Below, piece by piece: positions 1 to 8,070 of a stretch of DNA of 64,000 nt (position 1 is the first letter of the stretch; each line of letters begins with the position of its first letter). Position numbers and translations under genes: made by a program. The notes beneath the pieces are model-generated. The model was not told the DNA's origin, made no database searches, and saw nothing but the letters and a program-made list of their open reading frames with translations. The DNA is from an uncultured Phycisphaerales bacterium (GTDB lineage Bacteria; Planctomycetota; Phycisphaerae; Sedimentisphaerales; Anaerohalosphaeraceae): the NCBI GenBank assembly GCA_937868095.1, contig CALMLO010000036.1:1-64000 (forward strand), given 5' to 3'.

Positions 1-89
1 AGGCTAAAACAATGGAGCCGCTATGAACCTTCAACTACGGCTGGGACATAATCCAGATATGTTGGGAGATAAATTTCAAAAAGATCAAT

Positions 90-581
90 TTGTCATTCAA
101 TCTCGGAGAACCAAAGTTATTATTTGAGACATGCAAAGAAGATTCTGTCAAAGATAGACAACTTCGAAAGAATACATGTGTGATAGCGGAATGGTTTTTA
201 TGGGTATATTGTGCATATTGGAAACTAACTGTTTTAGATGATTATGGGAAGAAGAAGTTGTCTGCGACTTCCTCCTCAACATCAAGAGAGAAAAAGAAAA
301 TATGTCGATTTTTATGTGGGCAAAGATTGTCTCATATAAATATTGATTGCAAAACAGGAAAGACAACATTGCTTTTTGATTTAGGAGCTAAACTCGTTCT
401 TCGTCGACCAAGAAAGGAAACAAAAGAACTCTGGCTTTTATACACTCCCAATGGTGAATACTTATCTATTCATGGAAATGGAACTTATGATTACAAACCA
501 AGTTCGGATACAGATACACGTCCAACAGTTGAAAATACTCCTATTCCGAAAGATATAATTATTGGGCCAAAGATAATTTGA
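90..581 (+). CDS. Hypothetical protein, AT-rich orphan ORF
   Basis: I do not recognise this 163-residue protein. It is much more AT-rich than the rest of the window. The C-terminal half has a regular alternation of hydrophobic and charged segments (LLFDLGAKLVLRR, ELWLLYTPNGEYLSI), so it looks like a real folded protein. The start is uncertain. TTG at 90 is the first canonical start in the open frame, but the frame stays open and protein-like back to a TGA at 24-26, and an in-frame ATG lies at 12, before that TGA. The gene may therefore be a remnant broken by a nonsense codon. It sits next to a degraded insertion sequence, which fits acquired DNA. Confidence 0.5.
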   Translation: MSFNLGEPKLLFETCKEDSVKDRQLRKNTCVIAEWFLWVYCAYWKLTVLDDYGKKKLSATSSSTSREKKKICRFLCGQRLSHINIDCKTGKTTLLFDLGAKLVLRRPRKETKELWLLYTPNGEYLSIHGNGTYDYKPSSDTDTRPTVENTPIPKDIIIGPKII

Positions 582-736
582 CTTATGACCCCGCACGGTG
601 CAAATATTCATCGGCACTTAAAATCTTGCTCTTTCACAAGTTGAGAATGAAATATTCGTTCGCAAAATGGCGGCCGTTGTTTGGACTGACTCAGTTCCAC
701 TGCTTAAAATGACGCAAATCTGTCAATTGTTGGGTA

Positions 737-1195
737 GTGTCAAGAAAGTTTCGCACATTTTCGGATACGCTCTCCGTCTGGTCCTGGTTTCTCTTCCCTT
801 CACCCCTTAAGGGGTGAAAATTTTATCGGTCTATCCGACCGCTTTCGTTGCCTCGGACGCCTCTTGCTGACGACGCTCTTGCAGACGCTTCATATTCAAA
901 TAACAAGCCGTGCTCCATTTCGTTCCGGCGATGTGCCGCAGCCGGGCCGCCTCGGCATCCTCCTGGGCATGAAGGGCCTTCAGCATTCCCGCCACCGCTT
1001 TTCGCTGACTGTGGCGGGGCTGACTTTGGTGCCCCATAACGCCTCCGTAATATCCTCCACCCGACGCACGGAGACTCCGGCCAAATACATAGGCCCTTTC
1101 TCTGTTCCGATGGTTTTGTTTGTTTTCACTCTTCCATCGACCAGAGCAAGGGCTTTTCTTTTGGACCCGATAATAATGTGCGAAAGATAGTGTAC
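737..1195 (-). mobile_element. Degraded IS256-family element, internally deleted
   Basis: This is a short remnant of an IS256/Mutator-type insertion sequence. The right end carries GTGTCAAGAAAGTTTCGCACAT at 737-758 (20 or fewer bases matter: the inner TTTCGCACAT at 749-758). A perfect 10-base inverted copy, ATGTGCGAAA, lies at 1176-1185 on the other side of the transposase fragments. These two sites are taken as terminal inverted repeats, which would make the remnant about 460 bp instead of the usual 1.3 kb or so. The boundaries are an inference from these repeats. The transposase fragments between them are the stronger evidence. Confidence 0.5.
833..1092 (-). pseudogene. IS256-family transposase remnant, three fused pieces
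   Basis: Three blocks of a Mutator/IS256 transposase can be read on the minus strand. Block 1 (about 1090-1004) reads MYLAGVSVRRVEDITEALWG, followed by TKVSPATVS, which is the conserved N-terminal third. Block 2 (about 1001-945) reads KAVAGMLKALHAQEDAEA, from the centre of the family. Block 3 (about 950-879) reads AARLRHIAGTKWSTACYLNM, the typical C-terminus. The first junction changes frame; the second keeps it. The catalytic DDE region that should lie between blocks 1 and 2 is missing, so the copy cannot be active. The family assignment rests on motif recognition. Confidence 0.75.
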
Positions 1196-2047
1196 GTTAT
1201 CGAGCCGTCCTGTCACGGATGCTTCAGAAATGATCGCTGTGCTCGATTTAATCGGGACCCAAATCCGTGAAAACTACCAAAGAATACATACGTGGTCAGG
1301 GATGATAGAAACAGAGGTTACTCTGCTTCATACCGGCAAAAATGCAGAAGAGACAGAATAACAGGCGTTTTGTGTTTTGGGAAAAGAGGGGTAAGCAGGG
1401 GTGGGGAAAAGGGCTGTGTGGCGGAGTTTGGTGATTTTTGTTCTCTCAGCGGCGGGCCTCGTCCCCTCGTCTGCGCAGGTCCCCGGTGCGGGTCAGCAAT
1501 TTCTTCGTCTTTCGTCGGCATAACCTCTCGCTGGTACTAAATGCTGTTTTGTTTGCTCGTCATAGAAAATATACAAAATAAATCCGCCGTCTCCAAATCA
1601 CACAGAAGAAAAATCTATTCGCTGGCATTGGAAGCGGCGGATCACGGCCGGAAAGAGCGGGCAGAAGAAGTGCTGCGAAAAACGGCGGCTCAGAATAAGG
1701 ATTATTGCTTTTCATAAGGGTTCCCAATCAAGGTTTTCTGCGATTCAGTCTTTGGGGCCAGGTAAATGCTCCGGGTTGTGCTTCCGGCGGTCCGCGGCCA
1801 CCCTCCACAGCGAGGACAAGTTCGACTTTTGCGTTTTTTATGGTCATCTGTTTTCCCCCCAGATTTTGCTGTGTTCTCACTTGGATGATACAGGTGTAAG
1901 TATAATCGAAGGGGCTTGGAAAATCAAGAAAATGTTAAGAGAAGATTAAGATTTTTTGGTATATTTTGAGGTATCGGTGTAATCTTGCAAAAGATTCCGA
2001 TTTTATGGGACATTCTGGTAAAAAATTCTTAATTTCTTAAAAATTTT
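1196..2047. other. Gene-poor stretch without recognisable features
   Basis: About 850 bases between the insertion-sequence remnant and the thioesterase gene. The frames here are short, low in complexity and mutually shadowing. Only the 58-codon ORF at 1541 looks faintly protein-like. The last 100 bases are AT-rich with several T runs, next to the 3' end of the minus-strand thioesterase. I see no RNA gene, and no repeat beyond the insertion-sequence end. Confidence 0.5.
1541..1717 (+). CDS. Possible small ORF, 58 residues
   Basis: An ATG at 1541 opens a 58-codon frame ending at TAA 1715-1717. The second half is charged and helical in character (LALEAADHGRKERAEEVLRK), unlike the low-complexity readings of the surrounding sequence. 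No convincing Shine-Dalgarno sequence precedes the ATG and I recognise no family. It could be a small gene, the tail of a decayed gene, or chance. Confidence 0.2.
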   Translation: MLFCLLVIENIQNKSAVSKSHRRKIYSLALEAADHGRKERAEEVLRKTAAQNKDYCFS

Positions 2048-2527
2048 TTAAGATTTTTTCTCGTCGTCTGAGTCGGGATACATAAAATGAGGCATGCGGC
2101 GGGGTCTTCCTGAGGCATCAACACAGGCCAGAATGCTGCTTCCTTCGGCCAGGAGCACGCCGGTGGATTGGCGAATCAGCCGATAGGAATGTTCCACGCG
2201 GGCACTGGTGATTCGGGTGCAGGCGGTTATCAGGTCCAGTTTTTCATCGTAAAGTGCGGGTCGGCGGTATTTTACATTCAGTTCGGCGACGACAAAATAA
2301 ATGCCGTGTTTTTCCAGTTCGCTGTAGGCCAGGCCGTTGACGCGAAGCAGTTCGGTGCGTCCCATTTCAAACCAGACGGGATAGACGGTGTGATGGATTA
2401 CTCCCGATTGATCGGTTTCGCTGTAGCGGGGAATAATGGTAATGGTGTGGCTTTGGATTTTGGTACAATCGGGGAATTGCTTCTCCTGCAGGGTCTGCTG
2501 GTCTGCGGTTTGAGGGTTTACTCGCAT
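2048..2527 (-). CDS. Acyl-CoA thioesterase, YbgC/hotdog-fold family
   Basis: A 159-residue hotdog-fold thioesterase of the 4-hydroxybenzoyl-CoA thioesterase/YbgC type, expected to hydrolyse acyl-CoA esters in the cytoplasm. The signature is RYSETDQSGVIHHTVYPVWF (about residues 34-53), where the Asp in ETDQSG is the family's catalytic acid, followed by EMGRTELLR and a long central helix. About 25 extra N-terminal residues precede the fold. The ATG at 2527 is preceded by an AGGA motif. It is transcribed divergently from murD across a 150-bp gap. The substrate cannot be told from sequence. Confidence 0.85.
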   Translation of the reverse strand: MRVNPQTADQQTLQEKQFPDCTKIQSHTITIIPRYSETDQSGVIHHTVYPVWFEMGRTELLRVNGLAYSELEKHGIYFVVAELNVKYRRPALYDEKLDLITACTRITSARVEHSYRLIRQSTGVLLAEGSSILACVDASGRPRRMPHFMYPDSDDEKKS

Positions 2528-2677
2528 GGTTTTGATTCCTAAGGGTCATTCTTTTTTTCTTGATTTTTTGTTTTCAATGATTTTCTCTGCTGCTGAACGC
2601 AGGTGCAAGGGTCTTTTTTGATTTTTCCTGCGCCGATTTCCGATGTATGGTCTAATGATAGAAAGTGAGACGGCAAG

Positions 2678-4042
2678 ATGATTGATTTGAAGAATAAGCG
2701 TGTGCTTATCATGGGATTGGGGTCTTTCGGCGGGGGGGCGGACAGCGTGCGATTTGCGTGCGAGCAGGGCGCGGAGGTTACGGTTATGGATTTGGCGGAG
2801 GAGTCCAAACTTCGCGAAACCATCGAAACGCTGGGTTCGCTGCCGGTTCGCTGGCATCTGGGGGGGCATTCGGAAGAGGATTTCCGAAGGGCGCAGGTGG
2901 TGATTGTCAATCCGGCGGTGACGGCGGAGAATCCCTACCTTCAACTTGCCCGGCAAGCCGGCGCTGTGATTACGTCGCAGGTTGAACTTTTCTTCGAGCG
3001 GTGCCCGGCCCGCATTGTCGCTGTTACCGGTTCCAACGGCAAGAGCACGACGACGGCATTGACGGCGCATCTGCTTGCGGGCGGCGGGGATTCGGCGGGC
3101 CGGCCGTATCGGAGGGTTTATTTGAGCGGGAATATCGGTAATCGGCCGCTTTTGGGGCTTTTAGAGGACCTGAGGAGTGAAGACATTGTGGTTCTTGAAA
3201 TCAGCAGTTTTCAGCTGGAGCAGCTGGGGCCTTGCCGACGGGGTGCCGATGCTGCCGTGCTTACCAATTTAAGCCCTAATCATCTTGACCGCCATAGTTC
3301 CTTTGAGACGTATTGTGCGGCTAAGGAGATTCTCTTTTCCAATCAGAAGCCCAATCCTGCGTTTCCGCCTGTTTCGATTTTTAATGGGGAGGACGCCGTC
3401 GGGCTTCGATGGTTTGAGAAGTATTCCCAAGAGGGCTTTCGGCGGTGTGTTTTGTTTCGAGCGGGGGATGTCGAGGCATGCTATCGTGAAAAGTTTCGGC
3501 TGCCCGGTCAGGTGAATCTGCAAAATCTGGCGGCGGCTCTGGCTGCTGCGAAAGTGTTTGAAGTGGACAGGGAACATCTGCAGAAGGCCGTTTCGACATT
3601 TGAGGGCCTTGAGCATCGGATGCAGCTGGTTTCCGAAAAAGACGGCGTCCGCTGGTACGACGATTCGAAAGCCACTACGCCCATCAGCACGATGGCGGCC
3701 CTGAACGGCATTGAAGAGCCAAAAATCCTTATTGCGGGCGGGTATGATAAGCACATTTCCTTTGATGAACTGGGGCGGTGCATTGCCCAACGGTGCAAGG
3801 CGGTTGTGCTGATTGGGCAGACGGCCGATAAGATTTCTGAAGCGATTCAATCGGCCGGTCCGTCACAAGTGATTGTCAAGAGGGCTAAGACGATGGAAGA
3901 GGCCGTTGTTTGTTGTTCAAAAATGGCACAAAAAGGGGACATTGTTCTGATGAGCCCTGCCTGTGCGAGTTTTGATATGTTCAAAAATTATCAAGAGAGA
4001 GGGAAGGTGTTTCAAAAGGCGGTTTTAAACCTTTGCCAATAG
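2678..4042 (+). CDS. murD: UDP-N-acetylmuramoylalanine--D-glutamate ligase MurD
   Basis: MurD adds D-glutamate to UDP-MurNAc-L-Ala in cytoplasmic peptidoglycan precursor synthesis. The 454 residues show the Mur-ligase layout: an N-terminal Rossmann domain (LIMGLGSFGGGADS), the ATP-binding loop GSNGKSTTTAL at 118-128, the central LEISSFQLE, and NLSPNHLDRH typical of MurD. The C-terminal domain contains YDDSKATTP, and its end carries the MurD pattern SPACASFDMFKNYQERG. The length is normal for the family. It stands alone here rather than in a dcw cluster. Its presence supports a peptidoglycan wall. Confidence 0.96.
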   Translation: MIDLKNKRVLIMGLGSFGGGADSVRFACEQGAEVTVMDLAEESKLRETIETLGSLPVRWHLGGHSEEDFRRAQVVIVNPAVTAENPYLQLARQAGAVITSQVELFFERCPARIVAVTGSNGKSTTTALTAHLLAGGGDSAGRPYRRVYLSGNIGNRPLLGLLEDLRSEDIVVLEISSFQLEQLGPCRRGADAAVLTNLSPNHLDRHSSFETYCAAKEILFSNQKPNPAFPPVSIFNGEDAVGLRWFEKYSQEGFRRCVLFRAGDVEACYREKFRLPGQVNLQNLAAALAAAKVFEVDREHLQKAVSTFEGLEHRMQLVSEKDGVRWYDDSKATTPISTMAALNGIEEPKILIAGGYDKHISFDELGRCIAQRCKAVVLIGQTADKISEAIQSAGPSQVIVKRAKTMEEAVVCCSKMAQKGDIVLMSPACASFDMFKNYQERGKVFQKAVLNLCQ

Positions 4043-4313
4043 CAGTTATGGGACATCGAAAATCTTTTTTCTGCAAAATTTGAAATCTGAACAAAACATT
4101 TCCAGAAAGTTCAGTTCCGCATAAAAACCCCCATTTTACCATCACAAGCCGCAAAAAGGTTTGTTTTCGTGTAAGTTCCGGCTGGTGCGAGATTTTCCCG
4201 ATTTCTGATGTCCTCTTTGGTTGATTAACTGTGGACAGCGTCTGTCCGACATAGTGGTGCAGAGGGGATGAAGAAAAAAGATAAGGGAAAAATTCAGCAG
4301 CTGGAGAGTTTTT

Positions 4314-4679
4314 ATGGAACTGACGGACGAAAGAAGGGCGGAAAAAAGACTGCGTTACAGTTGGCCGATTTGGTTTGCGGAAGATTGCGATGATATTCTT
4401 ACGCAGGGTCAAATGATTGATATTTCGAGCGGGGGAGCTGCTTTTTCCTGCTATTCTGACCGATGCCCCAGTCTGGGGGAGCATATTACCGCCCGATTCA
4501 GCGTTCCTCAGTTTGACGAAGATGAGAGTTTCGGGTTGGCTAACTTTATTCGGGATGGGAGAATTTGCCGGATTGATCAGTTGGGGCCTTATTTGCGGAA
4601 AGTTGCGGTTCAGTTTGCAGAGCCGCTTCCGTTCAAGCCGGCCGAAGGTCAGCCAGTAGAACAATTTATGGTTATTTGA
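4314..4679 (+). CDS. PilZ domain protein
   Basis: A 121-residue stand-alone PilZ domain, the usual c-di-GMP receptor module. Both binding motifs are visible: the arginine motif RRAEKRLR near residues 6-13 and DISSGGAAF around residues 38-46. The predicted product is a small cytoplasmic effector that would respond to c-di-GMP, but neither a partner nor an output is visible. The ATG follows CTGGAGAG. The 271 bp upstream hold no gene, and a rho-independent terminator follows. Confidence 0.85.
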   Translation: MELTDERRAEKRLRYSWPIWFAEDCDDILTQGQMIDISSGGAAFSCYSDRCPSLGEHITARFSVPQFDEDESFGLANFIRDGRICRIDQLGPYLRKVAVQFAEPLPFKPAEGQPVEQFMVI

Positions 4680-4724
4680 GTTTGCGGCTTGTGCCTGAGT
4701 CGGCGGGTGCAGCGAAGATTGACC

Positions 4725-4757
4725 AAACGCCTGAGCGGTTTTTCGGCAGGCGTTTTT
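4725..4757 (+). terminator. Rho-independent terminator after the PilZ gene
   Basis: AAACGCCTG (4725-4733) pairs with CAGGCGTTT (4747-4755) around a 13-base loop and runs into a T tract. It separates the PilZ gene from the cobalamin adenosyltransferase gene. Confidence 0.85.
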
Positions 4758-4794
4758 TTCTTTTCTTGGGTGGGTGGTCTGCTATGATGGGGGC

Positions 4795-5334
4795 ATGCTT
4801 GAAAAAGGACTTGTCCAGATTTATACAGGGGACGGCAAGGGCAAAACTACGGCGGCCCTGGGACTGGCTGTTCGTACGGCCGGCCACGGGGGCAAGGTTC
4901 TGATTTATCAGTTCCTTAAGCCGTCTACACTGGACCTGGGAGAGCGAGGGGGGCTGCGGAAGATTGGGTCCATCACGGTGCTGTCGCTGGAGGAGCCGTG
5001 GGATATGTTTGCCTCGATGGAGGATGAGGGGGCCGTGGAGGGGGTTCGGGGGGCTATTCAGCAGGCCTTGCGGAAGATTGGGGAGGCGGCTCAGCGGGGA
5101 CATTATGACCTGATTATTCTGGATGAAATTATTTTTTGCCTGTCGCGAGGTCTGGCTTCTATGGCCGATGTGCGGCCGCTTATTGCCAATCGGGATGCGC
5201 ATGTGGAGTTGGTCCTGACGGGGCGGGGGGCGTCGGAGGAACTGATTGCGATGGCGGATTTGGTGACGGAGATGAAATCCATCAAGCATCCTTTTGACAA
5301 GGGGGTGGTTGGCCGAAAAGGGATTGAATACTGA
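4795..5334 (+). CDS. cobO: Cob(I)yrinic acid a,c-diamide adenosyltransferase (BtuR/CobO type)
   Basis: Transfers the adenosyl group of ATP to the cobalt of a cob(I)alamin-type corrinoid. The P-loop GDGKGKTTAALG lies at residues 12-23, followed by KVLIYQFLK and LIILDEI, all characteristic of the BtuR/CobO/CobP family (179 residues, normal length). The frame is open to a GTG at 4774, but ATG 4795 gives the usual short leader MLEKGLVQIYTG and a GATGGGGG ribosome-binding candidate. It could serve de novo synthesis or salvage; no other cobalamin gene is in the window. ispD follows after 14 bp. Confidence 0.93.
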   Translation: MLEKGLVQIYTGDGKGKTTAALGLAVRTAGHGGKVLIYQFLKPSTLDLGERGGLRKIGSITVLSLEEPWDMFASMEDEGAVEGVRGAIQQALRKIGEAAQRGHYDLIILDEIIFCLSRGLASMADVRPLIANRDAHVELVLTGRGASEELIAMADLVTEMKSIKHPFDKGVVGRKGIEY

Positions 5335-5348
5335 GCGGAGAAGGAAGA

Positions 5349-6110
5349 ATGGCTCGTGAAGAAAAAAAACTTTCAAAGTCGGCTGCGGTGATTATCTGTG
5401 CGGCGGGGGCCAGCGCCCGTTTCGGCGGGGACCGGAAGAAGCCGTTTGTGGAGTTGGCGGGGCGTGCGGCGTTTTTGCGAAGTATTGAATATTTTACCAA
5501 TCGCGATGAAGTCAAACAGATTGTCATGGCGATTGCCAAGGAAGATGAGGAATTGGTTACGGTCAAGTGGGGGTCGGCTTTGGCCTTCAACGGGGTGCGG
5601 GTTTGTTTGGGCGGGGCTGAGCGGTTTGAGACTGTGGCCAATGCCCTGGCCAAAATTGGGGAGGATATTGACCTGATTGCCGTCCATGATGCGGTTCGCT
5701 GCTGTCTGAAGAAGGAATGGGTGGATGCGGTTTTTGAAAAAGCGGCTCAGACGGGGGCGGCCATCCTGGCCTGTCCGGTCAACGGCACCCTTAAGCGGGT
5801 TCAAAACGGGGTGATTGTTGAGACGGTTGACAGGGATAATCTGTATGAGGCGCAGACGCCGCAGGTCTTTGATGCGAAACTGCTTCGGCAGGCCTATGCA
5901 AAAATAGGCAATCTGGGCAAGGTAAAGATTACCGATGATGCTCAACTTGTCGAATCCCTCGGTCATAAAGTGCACATTGTCGAAACGGATTATACCAATC
6001 TGAAAATCACTCGAAAAAGCGATGTGCCGATTGCCGAGGCCATCATTCAGTCGAGGCCCAAGCCCAAACCGGAAGGGCCTATCGGGCCTTATATTGAGGC
6101 CCAATGGTAA
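5349..6110 (+). CDS. ispD: 2-C-methyl-D-erythritol 4-phosphate cytidylyltransferase IspD
   Basis: IspD attaches CMP from CTP to methylerythritol phosphate in the non-mevalonate isoprenoid pathway. The CTP-binding loop AAGASARFGGDRKKPF is at about residues 19-34, VHDAVRC at about 114-120 and AQTPQVF at about 174-180. The 253 residues include a proline-rich tail (PKPKPEGPIGPYIEAQW) beyond the usual fold. GGAGAAGGAAG precedes the ATG. ispF is found separately at 15347, embedded in another operon. Confidence 0.95.
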   Translation: MAREEKKLSKSAAVIICAAGASARFGGDRKKPFVELAGRAAFLRSIEYFTNRDEVKQIVMAIAKEDEELVTVKWGSALAFNGVRVCLGGAERFETVANALAKIGEDIDLIAVHDAVRCCLKKEWVDAVFEKAAQTGAAILACPVNGTLKRVQNGVIVETVDRDNLYEAQTPQVFDAKLLRQAYAKIGNLGKVKITDDAQLVESLGHKVHIVETDYTNLKITRKSDVPIAEAIIQSRPKPKPEGPIGPYIEAQW

Positions 6111-6147
6111 GGTGTTTCTAATAGGGTTTTGAAGGGGATTTGATTTC

Positions 6148-6175
6148 TTGACAAGTGCGGCAAACGTGATATGGT
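6148..6175 (+). promoter_or_regulatory. Sigma-70-type promoter for the TPR lipoprotein gene
   Basis: TTGACA at 6148-6153 and TATGGT at 6170-6175 are separated by 16 bases, about 45 bp before the start codon. It lies just after the stop of ispD. Confidence 0.55.
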
Positions 6176-6222
6176 AGAGCGGAAAACAAAAACCAGCGGT
6201 TTTTGAACGAAAGGGAATGACT

Positions 6223-7035
6223 ATGAAGAGGATAGTGCCGGCAGCAGCGGCGGTGATCACAGCGGGTTTGATTTGTCTGACAGGCGGCTGCAATAATCCG
6301 CGCGTTACAGATGTGCATTTGACGGATACGGAACTGGCCCGGATTCAGGAGGGGGTGCTGATGCCGGAAGCCCGTGAGGCGGATTATGTAGAGCAATTGG
6401 CGGCTGCACGTGAAGGATATAAACAGGCGCTGCTGAACTTGATTGCCTATTATGAATCTGTCGGCAATGCTACTAAACTTCAGTGGGCCCGTACAGAGCT
6501 GAAGACCTTTGAGCAGATGGTGCATTACAGTTATCTGATGCCGGGCGAATGGCTGCCGGAAAATCTGTCGGCTGCGGAGTCGATTGAAGAGGCCGATCGG
6601 CTTTATGAACAGGCGATGGACCTGTATCGTCAGGCCGGCGGTCTGCTGATGGTGACCAATGATGCGCTCCTGCGGCAATCGCTGCAACTGTTCAATCAGC
6701 TGATTCGCGAGTATCCCACCAGCGATAAGATTGATGATGCGGCCTATCGGGCGGCCCGTATTTACGAACATTTGAAGAACTACGAACTGGCGGCGGTTCT
6801 GTATCAGCGGGCTTTCCAGTGGAATCCGGAGACTCGTTATCCTGCCCGATTCCGGGCGGCTTATGTGCTTGATCGTCGGCTTCGGATGCGGGCTGATGCG
6901 CTTCCGCTGTATAAGCTGGCGGTGGAGAAAGAGTCGATGTATCAGAATAATACGGAATATGCACTGGCTCGCATTCAGCAGTTATCGACCCCGAATCCGA
7001 GACCGGCACCGGATGTGCAGATTCAAGGGGATTAA
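6223..7035 (+). CDS. Lipoprotein with TPR-like repeats
   Basis: A predicted exported lipoprotein of about 270 residues. The N-terminus KRIVPAAAAVITAGLICLTGGC has a charged start, a hydrophobic core and the lipobox LTGGC. The mature part is helical. The second half reads like tetratricopeptide repeats: LFNQLIREYPTSDKIDDAAY is followed by ARIYEHLKNYELAAVLYQRA and a third similar unit, the pattern seen in BamD/YbgF-type proteins. A role in envelope assembly is possible but not shown. AAGGG is better spaced for ATG 6223 than for the in-frame ATG at 6217. Confidence 0.8.
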   Translation: MKRIVPAAAAVITAGLICLTGGCNNPRVTDVHLTDTELARIQEGVLMPEAREADYVEQLAAAREGYKQALLNLIAYYESVGNATKLQWARTELKTFEQMVHYSYLMPGEWLPENLSAAESIEEADRLYEQAMDLYRQAGGLLMVTNDALLRQSLQLFNQLIREYPTSDKIDDAAYRAARIYEHLKNYELAAVLYQRAFQWNPETRYPARFRAAYVLDRRLRMRADALPLYKLAVEKESMYQNNTEYALARIQQLSTPNPRPAPDVQIQGD

Positions 7036-7128
7036 GAACTCCTTCGTGAGGGAGTTTTCGGGAGTGTGGCGGGGTCTGTTCAAGGATGAGCAGGCCCTTT
7101 TTTTTGAGAGGTTCAATCGGGAGAGGTT

Positions 7129-8070
7129 ATGAAACCATCGGGATGGATTGCAGCGGTTTTCGCTGCGGTTTGTGCGGCGGGGTGTTCCAAATCGGCCAGG
7201 CCGCTTGACGTGGAGGTCTCCAAGGCGGAGCCGTGCGGCGGGCGGAGTGTGCAGGTTGTAACCTTCAATATTCGCTACGGCACAGCGCCGGATGGGGAGA
7301 ACCGGTGGGAGAACCGCCGGCAGATGGTGATTGATTTGCTGCGGGGGTATGAGGCGGATGTGATGGGCTTTCAGGAAGCCCTTTCCTTTCAAACGGAACA
7401 ATTGCAGGAAGGGCTTCCGGAATATGACGTTGCAGCAGTCGGCAGGGATGATGGGCGGAATGCGGGGGAGGCCTGTCCCATTTTTTATCGGCGCAGCCGT
7501 TTCGAGCGGCTGGATTGGGGCGTCTTTTGGTTCTCTGATACGCCGGATGTGCCTGGTTCGAAGCACTGGGGCAATGAAGTGCCGCGGATTTGTACGTGGG
7601 TGTCGCTGCGTGACCGCCGGAGCGGTCAGGTGATTTGGGTTTTCAATGTTCATCTGGATTATCAGTATCAGATTACCCGGCAAAAAAGCGCGGCGCTGCT
7701 GGCCGAGCGGATTAAGCAATGGGTGCCGGCGGGGTGTTTTCCGATAGTGATGGGGGATTTTAATACGGAACTGACGAATCCGGCGATGGAGCCGCTGCTG
7801 GCGAAGGATGGTCTGCATCTGGCGGACTGCTGGCGGACGGCTCATCCTCAGGAGGAACTGGCTGGAACCTGGAACGATTTCGGCCGTCAGGTGCATGGAG
7901 CCAAGATAGACCATATTCTCATTCCTGCGTGGGCGAAAGTGCTTGAGGCGGAGGTTGACCGCCGGCAGTTCGACGGCCGGTATCCTTCAGACCATTTTCC
8001 GCTGCGGGCTGTTTTTTGTGCAGAGATGGAGCCGGCCCTTGAGGGGCTGAAGAGTGAAAATGGAGGATAA
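7129..8070 (+). CDS. Exported endonuclease/exonuclease/phosphatase family hydrolase
   Basis: A 313-residue metal-dependent phosphoesterase of the EEP superfamily. A signal sequence ends in a likely lipobox (AVCAAGC), so the enzyme should be anchored outside the cytoplasmic membrane. The family motifs are in order: TFNIRYG, FQEA with the metal-binding Glu, VFNVHLDY, MGDFN and SDHFP with the catalytic His. The substrate could be nucleic acid, a sugar phosphate or a phospholipid; family members cover all of these. The stop codon overlaps the tilS start by one base, so the two genes are probably co-translated. Confidence 0.85.
   Translation: MKPSGWIAAVFAAVCAAGCSKSARPLDVEVSKAEPCGGRSVQVVTFNIRYGTAPDGENRWENRRQMVIDLLRGYEADVMGFQEALSFQTEQLQEGLPEYDVAAVGRDDGRNAGEACPIFYRRSRFERLDWGVFWFSDTPDVPGSKHWGNEVPRICTWVSLRDRRSGQVIWVFNVHLDYQYQITRQKSAALLAERIKQWVPAGCFPIVMGDFNTELTNPAMEPLLAKDGLHLADCWRTAHPQEELAGTWNDFGRQVHGAKIDHILIPAWAKVLEAEVDRRQFDGRYPSDHFPLRAVFCAEMEPALEGLKSENGG

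Noticed and set aside
1085-1115. The peptide NKTIGTEK read on the minus strand here also appears upstream of the PgpH-type gene start (about 23620-23650)
   Set aside because: The DNA around the two differs and both lie outside the conserved protein parts; coincidence.
831-1190. Open frames on the plus strand across the insertion-sequence remnant
   Set aside because: They are shadows; the minus strand carries recognisable transposase motifs.
1292-1540. Open frame of 82 codons and its minus-strand counterpart
   Set aside because: Low-complexity, no family resemblance, no ribosome-binding site; frames on both strands are equally open.
4233-4247. Small inverted repeat GGACAG/CTGTCC upstream of the PilZ gene
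   Set aside because: Only 6 bp arms and no second copy; cannot be called an operator.
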